This document shows, one piece after another, positions 21,125 to 31,095 of a stretch of 39,848 nt of DNA. The stretch covers positions 4,394,222-4,434,069 of the forward strand of contig BFEA01000021.1 of assembly GCA_003427395.1 (NCBI GenBank), in the 5' to 3' direction. The notes beneath the pieces were generated by a model. That model worked only from the letters and a program-made list of their open reading frames with translations. It had not been told where the DNA came from and ran no database searches. Position 1 is the first letter of the stretch. Each line of letters begins with the position of its first letter. Source of the stretch: Chara braunii. Taxonomy: Eukaryota > Streptophyta > Charophyceae > Charales > Characeae. The position numbers and the translations under genes are program-made.

Positions 21125-22532
21125 ATAGCTACTATCTATGCTCCGAATGAGCCTAAGAACAAGATGCAGTTTATGCAAGCACTACCATATTGTCCACCTC
21201 ACACAAAACACATGGTCATTGGTGGTGATTGGAACCTGATAAGCAACCTAGGCTTCGATTTAGAATCGGAGGAGGGGATGAGAAAGGATGAAGAAACTTT
21301 CACGACGTGGAAAAAAGTCTAGGAATTGGTCTATATTTATAGAGAAATGCATCCTTTTAATGCAGGCTTCACCTGGTTTGTGGGTTTCCCTTCATCAGCA
21401 GGAGCAAAGCGCAAACTTTACTTCTTCTTAACCTCAGGCCTATTTACTCAGAACGCTTTGAGCATGCACAAATTGAAATCGTAATTCTCAGACCATAAAC
21501 CGATAATCCTTACAGTCAAATTAGATATGCGGCGAATAAGGGGATCATGTTGTTTCAGGCTGAACATGACAAACTTGGAAGATGAAAGGTGGAAAAAATG
21601 GCTATAGAAACATAGGGATTCCTGACAGCAAACAAGAGAGAGTTTGAGGACTGGTAGGACGCGGATTATATCCCACAAATTTGGGGTATTTTCGGTAATT
21701 GCAACTTACTTGAGAAATAAAGAAGAAAGAGACTTTTGGCACGAATGGAAGAAGACGAATCAAACATGAGAGGGCATCCGATCTCAGAATGCGCATGGGC
21801 AGAAAAAAGGCTGCTGAGACAAAGCAGTTGGGAACAGTTTCAGGTGGAGAAGCAAACAAGATGAGAAGCGATCTTGCAAAAAAAAATCGTAATGACGAAG
21901 GATGGAATGTCAGAAGGAAACATTCCAGAGGTTATTACCAAAAGAGCAGATGACTCAGATGAGAGAACTATGTCACCCACACCTGCGGGGATTGCCTTTG
22001 GCCCAGACGAATGACAACATGTGTGAGTACGCTTATGCTTATTTCTAGGACATCCTTGGAACAAGGAAGATATACTGACAATAAGAGACATACTTGATAA
22101 CAAAATGATTATACTAGTCTCTCAGAGAGGGGTAAAAAAAAACAAGATAGGCCAATTACTTCAGAGGATCTCAAAGAAACCAACAGATCCATGACAAAAG
22201 TAAAAGCGCCGAGCGACAATGATTTACCTCTAGAGTTCTATCTGGCTAGCTGGGAGATTCTGGAGAAAGACATGGTCCAACTGTACAATGGAATCCTATC
22301 GGGTTGTTAGCTAGGTAATCGATGACGCGTGGTGTGATTATACTGCTATCTAAAGAAAGGTGGGCGCACAAACGTTATAAATTGACGACTTATTTCACTG
22401 CTAAATATGGTGGACAAAGTTATTGCAAAAACACTGATGTTTAAATTAGGAGACAAGTTACCTAATCTCTTGTAGGATACGACCAGAGTCCTTTTGTAAA
22501 AATCAGGTCGATTTTTGATAATGTGCTCACGG

Positions 22533-23022
22533 TGTCGCATTTTTTTCAGTCAGGCCACCTCTGGTGACAAAAAAACCAACAAGCTATCACGCAGGATTTT
22601 TGATGAATTCTGCAATAAATAAATTAATTAATTAATACAAATCTCTTCCCGTTCTGTGCGTTCGTCTTCGAGCAAGACCCTTCAATTATGGTCTACGCTG
22701 GACCCCAGTCTTAGGAATCTTTGATTATGATTCGAAACAACAATGATCATTTAAATTATAAAATTAAAATTAAATATTCTATGCACGTATCAAGTTTACA
22801 AAGTTAGGAATTAAAGAACTATGACAAGATCAACAGAGAGCGTAACATCAAGCAATGCCAATGAGAACGAATTATGACAGATTGACTCAAGGCAAATATG
22901 AGATGAATGAAGAAAGGTGAAAACTCATAATAATATCAGGTAGTACGGATGAAAAGACATGACCAACACTCGTTAAGATTCCTCACTTTCCCTCTCAAGT
23001 CACCTTCCTGTGCAATTTCTGA
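22533..23022 (-). mobile_element. LTR in minus orientation, abutting LINE2
   Basis: About 490 bp that match, in inverted orientation, the LTR at 27838-28321. Shared landmarks include TGCAATAAATAAAT, GACCCTTCAATTA, CCCCAGTCTTA and a TCAAGCAATG-type stretch. The element-sense 3' end reads GCGACA at 22533 and lies directly against LINE2 coding sequence. No 5-bp duplication links the two flanks (CACGG on one side, AGTTA on the other), so this is not a simple solo LTR; it may be a truncated or rearranged copy. Confidence 0.8.
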
Positions 23023-23515
23023 AGTTATTTGCTTGTTCTTATAAGACTGGTGTGAGCCTCTCTCAGATTTGTTGGAGCATAGATTCTCACAATCAGACTA
23101 CCAGTATTAAGAAATTTAATCATGGCCGATACACATTAGGAGTCGTGATGTGGCAAACCAGAGATGAGCATGTCCCCGGCAACGAAGGTGGAACATTGGG
23201 AACAATGGGAACAACGAAAACAATGGGAACAGGGGAGTCTACTCGCAACCAAGATAGTGGAGGAAACAGGGGTGGGGAGGAGGTAGCCGTCTGCAGCCAA
23301 GCACAGAAAGATATAAGAGGGGGGTTGATTGGGCAAGGGTTTGAAATAAAGGATGTGAGAGTCGGAGAGACTATGATGCTCTCTGTGCTAGAATGGCGGC
23401 AGAGGTAGCTGTGGCATCGAAAACTACAATAAGGGAGTCTCCAGCTGTAAGAACTGCTGAAATGAAAACTGCGGCAGAGGAAACAGCAGCCATGAAAACT
23501 GTAGCAGAGGAAACT
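23023..23515. other. Unassigned, with short internal repeats
   Basis: The strings GGGAACAATGGGAACAACG and ACAATGGGAACAGGGG repeat near 23198-23236. At 23462, 23492 and 23522 a 30-bp unit of the ATGAAAACTGCGGCAGAGGAA type begins three times and produces an Ala/Glu/Thr-rich frame. No domain is recognised. Confidence 0.6.
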
Positions 23516-24158
23516 TCAACGATAGAAACTGCAGCAGCAGAAATTGAGCAAGCAGGAGGAGGACGAGGGCTTCATGAGGGAAAAGAAGGAAGTAGACGAT
23601 ACAAGGACCATCGCAGCATGCACCAGAACCACCGAGAGAGACGCGCCACATGTGTAGGGTAGTGGCATTGGCGGGAGCGCATGTAGCAGGTCTACCTTTA
23701 GAACGGGTTGATGGGGGATGCCCACAAGAAAGCATACCGCAGGTAAGTGTTGTTGCCGCTGTTCGAAACCCCGCCAATTGCTACAGATTTGTCTAAATCT
23801 GGCCAATTGCCCAGTGAACACACCATCCGGTTAATGGGAAGGGATGTTGGAGGTTGCACTTGAATCACAAACAAACGACTGGGAAGTCCCAAGCAGGCAC
23901 TTTATCAAAAACACTCATGCAAAGCGAACCATCAAAGTGGACCCTTAGTTGCATACCGAAAAAGGTACGGGAGTCATCTGACGTTGCAATTTTATTCCCC
24001 TCAAGGTCGTAGTGCTCTGGTGGAGGAGTTAATTGTCCCCATGAAAGAACATTATCAATAAGACGATAAGTGAAAGCATTTTGGCTGAGCGGGATGGGTT
24101 GAAGATCATGTTGTTGAATGTCATCAACAAAGTGTGTTTCATCCTCATACAGAGCCAT
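23516..24158 (-). pseudogene. Reverse-transcriptase fragment, frameshifted
   Basis: A minus-strand coding remnant in three frames. The first part (24158-23865) has RLIDNVLSWG, which sits where an RT catalytic YIDD box is expected and would be a damaged form. It is followed by FFGMQLRVHFDGSLCMSVFDK, split here as FFGMQL and DGSLCMSVFDK, like the FLG...YDK segment of RT C-termini. After a frame change a part reads PTSLPINRMVCS (from 23892). After a second change the part at 23821-23516 has FTGQLARFRQICSNWRGFEQR, that is GQL..RF..IC, a conserved C-terminal block of some eukaryotic retroelement RTs. Upstream PYNADGTLRKQF may be more of it. I cannot name the family with certainty; a Penelope-like or related RT is my guess. 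The copy is not functional. Confidence 0.6.
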
Positions 24159-24815
24159 ATTAGAAATTTATGGGCTAGTATTAGTTCCCGTTAGAATATT
24201 GCAAAATTGTTTGCGAAGTGTACCATCTGCATTGTACGGCCAACTGTTCTGTACAAAAAAAAGAAGATGTTGGAAATTTTGAGAAACAGAAAGGGTGTCC
24301 AAGCCTGAATCAATTGTCCGTTGGCCACAACGAGGTCCTCAAATTATCATGTTCAAGGCATTGCAGCATGAACGTTTGCGAGTTTTTTTTGAAGGGCATA
24401 AGCATCACCTTCATCACCTTTTGCCATGATATTCAGAATGCGGTCGTGAGCTGGTGCTGCTCCCCATCAATAGACGGAGCCCCCACCGTGGATGCTGGAG
24501 GTCACTGCTCATATCAGCACTTCCAGGACTTCGGAGGGCCTGTCTTCCATCTAAAAATTAAAAAAAAAAAAAAAAAAAAAAAGGTTGGTGTACATTGTGG
24601 TAAAATCAACAGTGTGACGATAGAAGGCCACAACATAAGGATGGATTGTTTTTTAGGTTAAGGGACACTTCAGCGAGATGACGAGCAATACCTAACTCTT
24701 TTTGCGCTAGCGCCGTCCGGTGAGCGCTATTTTTCCAGCGCTAATGCTTGGTACCACGCCGCGACGAATTCGCTCGACCCGTGCGGGAATTCACGCCGCG
24801 CGTGAACGCGTGCAT
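24159..24815. other. Possible RT upstream remnant, then poly-A and unassigned sequence
   Basis: Positions 24160-24240 may hold more of the minus-strand RT. A pure A run lies at about 24559-24582, with no clear element on its 5' side. No supported gene. Confidence 0.45.
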
Positions 24816-25680
24816 CATTACTTTTTGAACGCAAAGAGAAAAGGCGGAAAAACAAAAGGAGAAAACAAGCCACAGCCCGCCACGCCTTCGGGCGTGGCTA
24901 GACTCATAGAAAAAAAAGACAAGAAGGAAAGGGAGGTGAAGGTGAGAGGACGAAGGCAGAGGGGATGAGCACCGAGAACAACGGGAGAAACGAGAGAAGC
25001 AGGGCACAACTAAGATCAGGAAAAAACAACAGTGGAGAGGAGCGTGAAAAGAAAGGAAATGTGTACAACCTTTTCTGAGGCGAGTAGTGGAGAAGAACTG
25101 TGAAGAAAGGAAGAGAAGGGGGCAGCTGCTAAGAATAGGAAAGGACAACGGAAAGTACAGGGGAATAAGAGGACACAAGTAATTAGTAGAGCCGCGCCTT
25201 CGGGCATGGCAACTTATTACTATCTTAATGAAAGTACAGGGGAAGAAGGTGAAAATCGTGAGGAAACGAAAGGAGGAGCAGTGAAAAGGGAGAAGGGTGA
25301 GGAGAAGAGGTAGAAAGTAGCACGAGGAAAAAAGGATGAACAAGAAAGGAGCAGGCGGAACGTAGGCAGTGGATTCGTTTTTCCGTGGGAGATCAAAAGA
25401 GAGGACAATGGATTCGATCGCAAGATAGTCACCCACAGAGAAGTACTGGTCAGGATACATTCACAACATTCTCTACCCCGTGCAAAGCAACGAGCTGAAG
25501 AGGACAAGAGCCCACGAGACAGTAAGAGGAGAGGGAAGATGTAGAGAGGGAGAGGAGGAAAACCAAGGGCAGGACAAGAAAACCGGATTGGAGTATAGCA
25601 GGGATACAGTGAACAGAGGAATGACAATCATCGCAATCAGCGACAGGTCAACAATCAACTCAGACTGACAATAGCCCATT
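24816..25680. other. Purine-rich zone with repeated TTCG hairpins
   Basis: The plus strand is strongly A/G-rich over about 850 bp, which creates long Ser/Leu/Phe/Pro-rich minus-strand frames that I attribute to composition. GAAAGTACAGGGGAA occurs at 25151 and again near 25229. A related TTCG hairpin to the one at 24879 lies at 25191-25210 with two mismatches. Confidence 0.65.
24879..24898. repeat. Perfect 8-bp hairpin with TTCG loop
   Basis: GCCACGCC (24879-24886) and GGCGTGGC (24891-24898) flank TTCG. A C-UUCG-G tetraloop is a very stable RNA fold. No oligo-T tract follows directly. Confidence 0.85.
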
Positions 25681-26230
25681 CAGGCATAAGACACACCCTA
25701 TCCTTAGATTCTACATTCTAGACGTCGCATAGCTAGATTCAACAACCAACTCGTAACACTCCATCCTGTGCATAGGAACCCAACTTCCCACCCCGACTCC
25801 CTGCCCCGTTTCCGCCAACCCCAAAACCTCGCCCAAACCTTCCCGCGCCCCCTTACTACATACACCCTCCTCCCCATCTCTCCTTTGACTCTCCTCACGT
25901 GGACCCACGCTCTCACACCCTTCCTCCTTACCCAAAACATCCGCCCCCCCGCCTTTCTCCCGAACCTCCATACCCCGACACTCACCCCCACACCTAACTC
26001 GTTGTTTCCCCTTCCTCCGCATCCCGTACTTCCTTCTTCCCGAATCGCCCCCTAATCTCCCCCGATATTCCATAGCTCGACCCTCACTCCCACTACCTAT
26101 CCCCTCACCCCCGTACAGCGTGCCTCCTTAATCCACCCCATCCCTCAACATACCATCTCTTAGTACCACTCCTAACCCGTCGCTTTCTCTCCCTTCCCTC
26201 CCCGCACAAACCTATCCCAGACTTAGATTA
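25681..26230. other. Pyrimidine-rich zone, no gene seen
   Basis: C- and T-rich plus strand with many CCC/CCCC runs, especially 25780-26110. It is the mirror of the purine-rich zone to its left. Frames on both strands are compositional. Confidence 0.6.
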
Positions 26231-27065
26231 CGATACTTAATATTAATTTCTTCACTAAGTTTTTTCATTTTTTGTTCGCATTATTACGCCACATTCTTCC
26301 TTACATCATCGTCGATTCTTGTGTCGCAACCATTTTTCGTGACTTTTTCCACACCCTCCTACCTCTTTTTTCGTGACAACATTACTCCCCATTAGAAATC
26401 CTCACGTCACACTTATCTTTTAACACAATCAACGAGACCACTACCACCCCACCTAAGACAAGGACTCTTCCCTATGATGTTCACTCCCCATATGCCATCC
26501 CCCTCCCACACCCAGAGCCCAAGTCTCTCAGGGGAAGATAAAGATCTAGGACAAAACTCAGTTCTCACGCCCCCCAAGTAGAGAGAAAAAATAAGAGCTT
26601 TGGTAGTGAGTTTTTTGCTGAGAAACTGCCAGTGGGCTATTAGCTGAAAGGTTTAACCTCAAAGAGCTTGTAAGTTGTTGTTTCACCTCGTGCACAAAAT
26701 TTGTTAGACTATTGAGATCATGAGAGACAAAGAGATCTGAGCGGTGAATCGTAGGGTGAACAAAGATAAGTTTGGGGGACGGAAGATGAGAAATGGAGTT
26801 TCATAAATTAACGTTGAGAGAGTGTGTTGTTTGAAGAATTTGAGAGAAAAAGTATATTGAATATGTATTTTATTTCTATGGTTGAAATGGTAAATTGCAT
26901 AGCACTGGCTCATCTCTAGAGACCATTGAGCAGGTCAGGGCGAAACTCACGTGAATATGAAAACTCTCAGATTCTTTTCTCTCAAAGACTCTTGAGTGGA
27001 TTACTCAATAAGTATCATCCAACAATCCAGAGTTTTTCTCAACATGTTGTTTTCAGTGGTCAACG
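26231..27065. other. Unassigned, no gene seen
   Basis: Mostly AT-rich sequence. Small frames only. The short strings ACTCTCAGA, CTCTTGAGTGG and ACTCAAT recur near 26960-27010 but do not form a clear repeat. Confidence 0.4.
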
Positions 27066-27207
27066 GTGAGTGGATCGTTACTCAACTACTTTCAGTCATC
27101 TGAGGCGTCATCAGTGACCCTCAATCAAGACTTATTGTTATTCAGTCAGTATCACCCATCTCACAGATTGACATCCTTCATATCAGTTCCAGTACCCGTC
27201 TTGGCAC

Positions 27208-27639
27208 ATGAGTGTCATCACGTCCTTTCTAGTCAAACAGTCTGTACTGACCGATCTCAATAGGATCGCCTCCAAGGATGCTTTCTTGTATCAATATGTT
27301 AGTGCAGTTGGTTTCAAACAAGGAGATTTGTCAATATTTGCGGTCCTCACCGAGTCCGTAGAGGGAACTATCCAAGATCTGAGGATCTATGTGAAGAAGG
27401 GGAAAGAAGCTCATGAGCACTTTGACATGTTTGGGTTACAGCAGCCCGATAAGTTGAGGAGAGAGCACGAGTACTCCAGAAGAATACAAAGTTTATTCAT
27501 ATCTTCGGTCCAAAGCTATACTCTGACTACCCTAGACCTTCGGTCCCTTTCTACCTCGTTGATGGTTCTTACTGAGATGAACTGGTTGACTTGGTCAAGA
27601 GGTATGTCTCACCAACAGAGATTGACTATGAGGCAATGA
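27208..27639 (+). CDS. Hypothetical 143-residue frame, possible retroelement remnant
   Basis: An ATG-initiated frame with ordinary amino-acid composition, including a charged stretch (LQQPDKLRREHEYSRRIQS). After residue 95 another frame reads FGPKLYSDYPRPSVPFYLVDGSY and onward (given here as FGPKLYSDYPRP, then SVPFYLVDGSY), which looks more protein-like than the official continuation and suggests a frameshift near 27490. It ends about 200 bp before the LTR at 27838 and could be coding debris of an LTR element. I recognise no family. Confidence 0.3.
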   Translation: MSVITSFLVKQSVLTDLNRIASKDAFLYQYVSAVGFKQGDLSIFAVLTESVEGTIQDLRIYVKKGKEAHEHFDMFGLQQPDKLRREHEYSRRIQSLFISSVQSYTLTTLDLRSLSTSLMVLTEMNWLTWSRGMSHQQRLTMRQ

Positions 27640-27837
27640 CTGAATCATCAAAATTTTGACATTTCAGACAATGGATCTTCTCCGGGCCATATCTTCCTAC
27701 TCTGTGGGAGGAGCTTTGTGCTATGCTTGACTTCCGAATCTTCAGCCTTGGATTGACGTATTCGAAACTCATGGGCTTTAGGTGACTCTATATTACTAGA
27801 CCATAATCTGAGGATGTACGTAGACGTGGCTCGACAA
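27640..27837. other. Sequence upstream of the plus-strand LTR
   Basis: It may continue the decayed coding sequence in a third frame. It has no polypurine tract against the LTR at 27838, so it does not look like the 3' interior of the same element. Confidence 0.4.
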
Positions 27838-28321
27838 TGAGAGATTGAGGACGAAACTTGAGAGCGAGAGTGAGGACTCTTGATGAGTGTTCGTCATATC
27901 TTTCCATCCATACTTCCTGAGATTATTATAAGTTATCACCTTCCCTTTTCCATCTTGTCTTTGCCTTAAGTCAGTCTGTCCTGATTCGTTTTCATTGACA
28001 TTGCTTGAGATTATGCTCTCAATTGATTTTGTCATAGTTCGCAATTTCTAAAATGACACTTTGATATGCATGCATCCAGATTGATTTTCATATATAATTA
28101 TTGCATGTTCTATTTACGGTTCTGAATCATAATTAAAGATTCTTAAGACTGGGGACTAACGTAAACCGTAATTGAAGGGTCTCGGTCGAAGCCGAACGCA
28201 CGCAACAGAAATGGATTTGAATTAATTGATTTATTTATTGCAAAAATTTAAACAAAATCCTGTCTGACAGCCTGTTGTCTTTTCGATCGCCGAAAGCAGT
28301 CTAATTGGAAAAAGTGTGACA
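27838..28321 (+). mobile_element. 5' LTR of a Ty3-like retrotransposon
   Basis: About 484 bp, from TGAGAGATTGAGG to GTGTGACA. It is homologous along its whole length to the inverted LTR at 22533-23022. The placement of the primer-binding site right after its 3' end identifies it as a 5' LTR in plus orientation. The exact first base is uncertain by about 8 bp because TG also occurs at 27846. No matching 3' LTR in the same orientation lies in the window. Confidence 0.82.
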
Positions 28322-28326
28322 AAAAA

Positions 28327-28343
28327 GGCGTCGTTGTCGGGGA
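28327..28343 (+). promoter_or_regulatory. Primer-binding site matching tRNA-Asp
   Basis: GGCGTCGTTGTCGGGGA differs by two C-to-T changes from the complement of the plant tRNA-Asp(GUC) 3' end. It starts five A residues after the LTR. tRNA-Asp priming is typical of plant Athila/Tat-type Ty3 elements. Confidence 0.8.
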
Positions 28344-28911
28344 CATGAAAAAAAAATCATGCCCTAATCAAAGCTTGATGAATATGATGTCATGATTTAT
28401 GTGTCACAAGAGAGCTTTGAGGGTTGTGAATATGACAGATGTTGGGAACGAGCAGTCAACGTTGTACTAGAAGAGGAAAAAAAACTTGAACAAGAGAACA
28501 AAATTTTTACTTTGAGTACTCATGTCAAACTCTTCACTGAAATATTTTCTCCTCCTCTAAAATGATTTATATTCTCATAAATAATTGGTCAACTATGGTG
28601 AATTTTGTATGAAAAGCGAAAAAGTATCAGGAATGCCGTCAGTAGCAATGACATCTATTGTGAGAGGCTAGCTGAACAAAATGACTAAGTCTGATAATCC
28701 TTTCATGATCTTGAGACATGAGACATGTGAGAGAGGTCATATGATATTCTACATTGGATCGTTGCTCACCTGGGTATCAACAACCCTTTTCTTTGTTTGC
28801 CCCTATTCTCTTTATGCCTGCTCATAGGTTGTCGCACTTATAATGAAAGTGGTAGGTTGGGAGGAAGTCTCATAAGGAATAAGGACCTCTATAGACAATC
28901 TGCATAACCAC
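28344..28911 (+). other. Decayed interior of the LTR element
   Basis: The stretch after the primer-binding site, where leader and gag would be expected. Reading frames are short and full of stops and I see no gag motif. The element is probably truncated somewhere before 28.9 kb. Confidence 0.45.
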
Positions 28912-29406
28912 ATGGGCGACTCTCCTGAAGGTGGCTGCCATATGTCTAGCATCCAACTCGACAACAGTCCTAAGCCGCGAGACTGTGTTTTATGCCCTAC
29001 AGCATTGGATATTTATTATTTAGTATTTACGAGTCACCTGCAGAACAAGATATGGTCACCACCCAAGGTACACTCCCATTTCAAGGGTTCGTCCCCACTA
29101 AGGATGCAGCCCCAAACGTCCGAGGATTAGAAAATGATTTCCCCAAATTGCAAATTTCTCCACAAGGTGTGGACAACATGGGGGGTCTGCAAATGGCTGG
29201 CCAACATAATTTTGCTGAACTGCAAATTTTTGCCCCATAAGGCATAGACCACATGGGTGATCTGCAAATGACTGACCAGCAAGCAGCCCAGGACATTCTG
29301 GGCTTGCAACTCAATCTGGGTGATCCGCAAGTCGTTGGCAAGCATCTGGCACTCCAGCCTGAGATCCCATCCCAATCTCTGTGGTCTGGCTGCAACTAAT
29401 ATATGT
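28912..29406 (+). repeat. Unassigned sequence with a 75-bp diverged tandem pair
   Basis: AAGGTGTGGACAACATGGG (29164) and AAGGCATAGACCACATGGG (29239) start two units 75 bp apart; each continues with a TCTGCAAATGRCTGRCCARC-like string. In one frame this reads as a repeated GVDNMGGLQMA-type peptide with a stop in the second copy, so it may once have been coding. Confidence 0.7.
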
Positions 29407-30135
29407 CTGCACATTCTCCACCACCTCCTTATACAACGTCGGAGTTTCGTGCAATTGCTTCAGCTTGATGCTGATCTTCCCTGCCTACAGGCAGAGGATG
29501 GTAATGATACCAGGGAAGGAGGCTTTACAGTTTTTGTCCCGCAAGTAGCAATGAGGGGCCACAAACTGGAGCTACGCAATGCTCAGGCAGCTGAGTGGTT
29601 TCATCCTCTATCCCACATCTCTGCTTGCATGCACATGTACCCGACCAGTACATGGCCATTGTACATGCCTATGACGACTGGGAGCTGTGGACAACGGCAC
29701 CCTGGTCCATGCATGACTGATGTTACTGATTTCTTACATAACGATGTTGTTTGTGTGCCACAGCCAACTGCCCGCACACTCTTTTATGTTGAAGATCATT
29801 TCTCTGCCCCGGTGCCGCAACAGGACAATGCATCAACATTCTGTGACCTGCTCCTTTGCACAACTACAAACACATGCACTCGGCTGCAACCGTCATCATC
29901 TTTGTCACATGACATGATTTCTGCACATTCTCCACCACCCGCATTATACAGTGCCGAACTTCCTTGCAACTGCCCGTAAGCTTGATGCTGATCTTCCCTG
30001 CCTACAGGCAGAGGATGGTAATTATGCAAGAGACGAGGCTTCACAATTGTGGTCCTACGACTAGCAATGAGGGTCTGCCAACTTGAACTATGAAATGCTC
30101 AGGAAGGTGAGTGGTTTCATCCTCTATCCCACATC
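29407..30135 (+). repeat. 514-bp tandem unit, one full and one partial copy
   Basis: CTGCACATTCTCCACCAC at 29407 and 29921 opens two copies. Both then carry GCTTGATGCTGATCTTCCC, TGCCTACAGGCAGAGGATGG and GGTTTCATCCTCTATCCCAC. The middle of the unit (29645-29930) is also found at 31356-31640. A 219-codon frame (29320-29979) crosses the unit, but the equivalent frames in the other copies are broken, so I do not call a gene. Confidence 0.85.
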
Positions 30136-30179
30136 TCTGCCTGCATCGTACCTGGATCTGGTGTTACATACTGTATTTC

Positions 30180-30585
30180 ACACGGGTCCCTTTCGGGCCT
30201 GACCACTAGGCCTAGGGGTTACCACAGGCCTGGACACGATAGTCCAGGCCGGTCCGGTCCAAAGGCCGGACCTTTATGCGGAAGGCTGCCCGGTAGGCCC
30301 CGTTGTACAGGCCCAGGCGGACATGGTCCAAACAGCGGCGCCCTTGAGGCTGCCTCCCGCAAGGCCGATCTGAAACCGCAGATCGGTAACCGGATCTGAC
30401 GGTTCAGATCACGGCGCTGTTTCGCAGCAGAAAGGCCGAACAGGCCACTACGGTACTTAGTACCCAGCAGCAGTCTGTTCAGGAGGCATTTTCGGAGGAA
30501 CGCAGCAGTGAGGTAGCGCTGCGCTAAGTTTAGTAGCGCAAGCGCTCAGCGCATCAACACGATGCAGCGCAGATTAGCGCAGTGG
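30180..30585. other. GC-rich stretch dense in short inverted repeats
   Basis: Small palindromes cluster here: GTCCAGGCC next to GGTCCGGTCC and GGCCGGACC; CCGATCTG with CAGATCGG around a 6-nt loop (near 30363-30386); and several AGCGC/GCGCT strings at 30515-30580. No gene seen. TE end structure is possible but not shown. Confidence 0.6.
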
Positions 30586-30904
30586 AGGTTTGCTGAAGAG
30601 CGGCCGACTTACCTGCAGGAGCGTCCACAGCTCTGGTCTTCGTCGCCGGCCTTCAGCAGCGCCAAGGTCACACCTCGCCATCACAGGTAAGACCTGGACA
30701 GCAAGGCACGGGCAGGAGGACTCACCTCCGCCCCTCTCTCTCTTCTCTCCGCCTCCACCTCTCCCCTGCCCCTCTCGAATCTTCTTCTTCTTCTTCAGGC
30801 TTCTTCTTCTTCTTCTTCTTCTTCTTCTTCAGACTGGAGACTATTCATACGAGTTGGACAAAGATCAGTGATTGGACTTCGGTGGTTGGAGGATGTGATA
30901 CTTA
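30586..30904 (+). other. Unassigned with (CTT)n microsatellite
   Basis: TTC/CTT repeats lie at 30781-30798 and 30801-30830. ACAGGTAAGA near 30683 is a good match to a plant 5' splice donor, but I find no exon to go with it. Confidence 0.55.
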
Positions 30905-31095
30905 CCAGATTCGAGACATTGGAGATGGTTGGGATTGATACCTGGCGGCATCGCAGATCAGACACTGGTTACATCAGGATTTTGTACCTCCGACATTGGT
31001 GACTTGTATCAACGACATTCTGATTTCGTTCGGTGACATTTTGGGCTACTATATCGGTGACATTTTGGATTCTATTTCGGTGACATCTGGCGCTG
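30905..31095 (+). repeat. Degenerate 23-27 bp tandem repeats
   Basis: CGGTGACATTTTGG at 31031 and 31055 and CGGTGACATCTGG at 31078 are the clearest units. GACATTGGTGAC and GACATTCTGATT upstream look like older members. Confidence 0.7.

Larger units (their letters stand above)
17690..22532 (+). mobile_element. LINE2: degenerate non-LTR retrotransposon, interrupted and 3'-truncated
   Basis: Plus-strand LINE related to LINE1. In order it has ORF1 with a zinc knuckle and a conserved C-terminal segment (to about 19557), then ORF2 with an APE-type endonuclease starting at 19663. The endonuclease is split by a 1.12-kb insertion (19994-21115) and resumes at 21116. The start of reverse transcriptase runs to 22532. 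There the reading stops inside a conserved RT block (RSIFDNVLT) and an LTR begins at 22533, so the rest of RT and the 3' UTR are missing. The 5' boundary is uncertain, and there is no tail or duplication to date the insertion. Confidence 0.88.
19663..22532 (+). pseudogene. LINE2 ORF2 (endonuclease-RT), broken and split
   Basis: Begins at ATG 19663 with MRIRVGTWNVQGLG, the endonuclease N-terminus. It continues through DGPQLWSPT and a LWGR-VCLK block that matches LWGRWAWVK in LINE1. At 19993 it is interrupted; removing 19994-21124 joins MAGEVEIV directly to IATIYAPNEP in frame. Downstream the catalytic boxes GGDWN (near 21224) and SDHKPI (near 21487) are present. The RT begins with a changed GpDGlP-type box and LPLEFYLASWEILEKD (22225-22280), then LLNMVDKVIAKTL (near 22400) and RSIFDNVLT just before the LTR. 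In-frame stops such as those after RKS and LWGR show it was dead before or after the insertion. Confidence 0.85.

Noticed and set aside
21380-21400. TTTCCCTTCATCAG as a minus-strand hammerhead
   Set aside because: CTGATGA and GAAA are separated by only three bases, so stem II is impossible.
22528-23030. Simple solo LTR
   Set aside because: The two flanks (CACGG and AGTTA) do not match, so no target duplication supports a clean solo LTR.
24741-25627. 239- and 135-codon minus-strand frames
   Set aside because: Ser/Leu/Phe/Pro-rich, fully explained by the purine-rich plus strand; no domain or signal-peptide logic holds up.
29320-29979. 219-codon frame as a gene
   Set aside because: It spans a tandem repeat whose other copies are broken in the same frame; no domain.
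30675-30695. Splice donor ACAGGTAAGA as evidence of a gene
   Set aside because: No supporting exon, acceptor or conserved protein was found around it.
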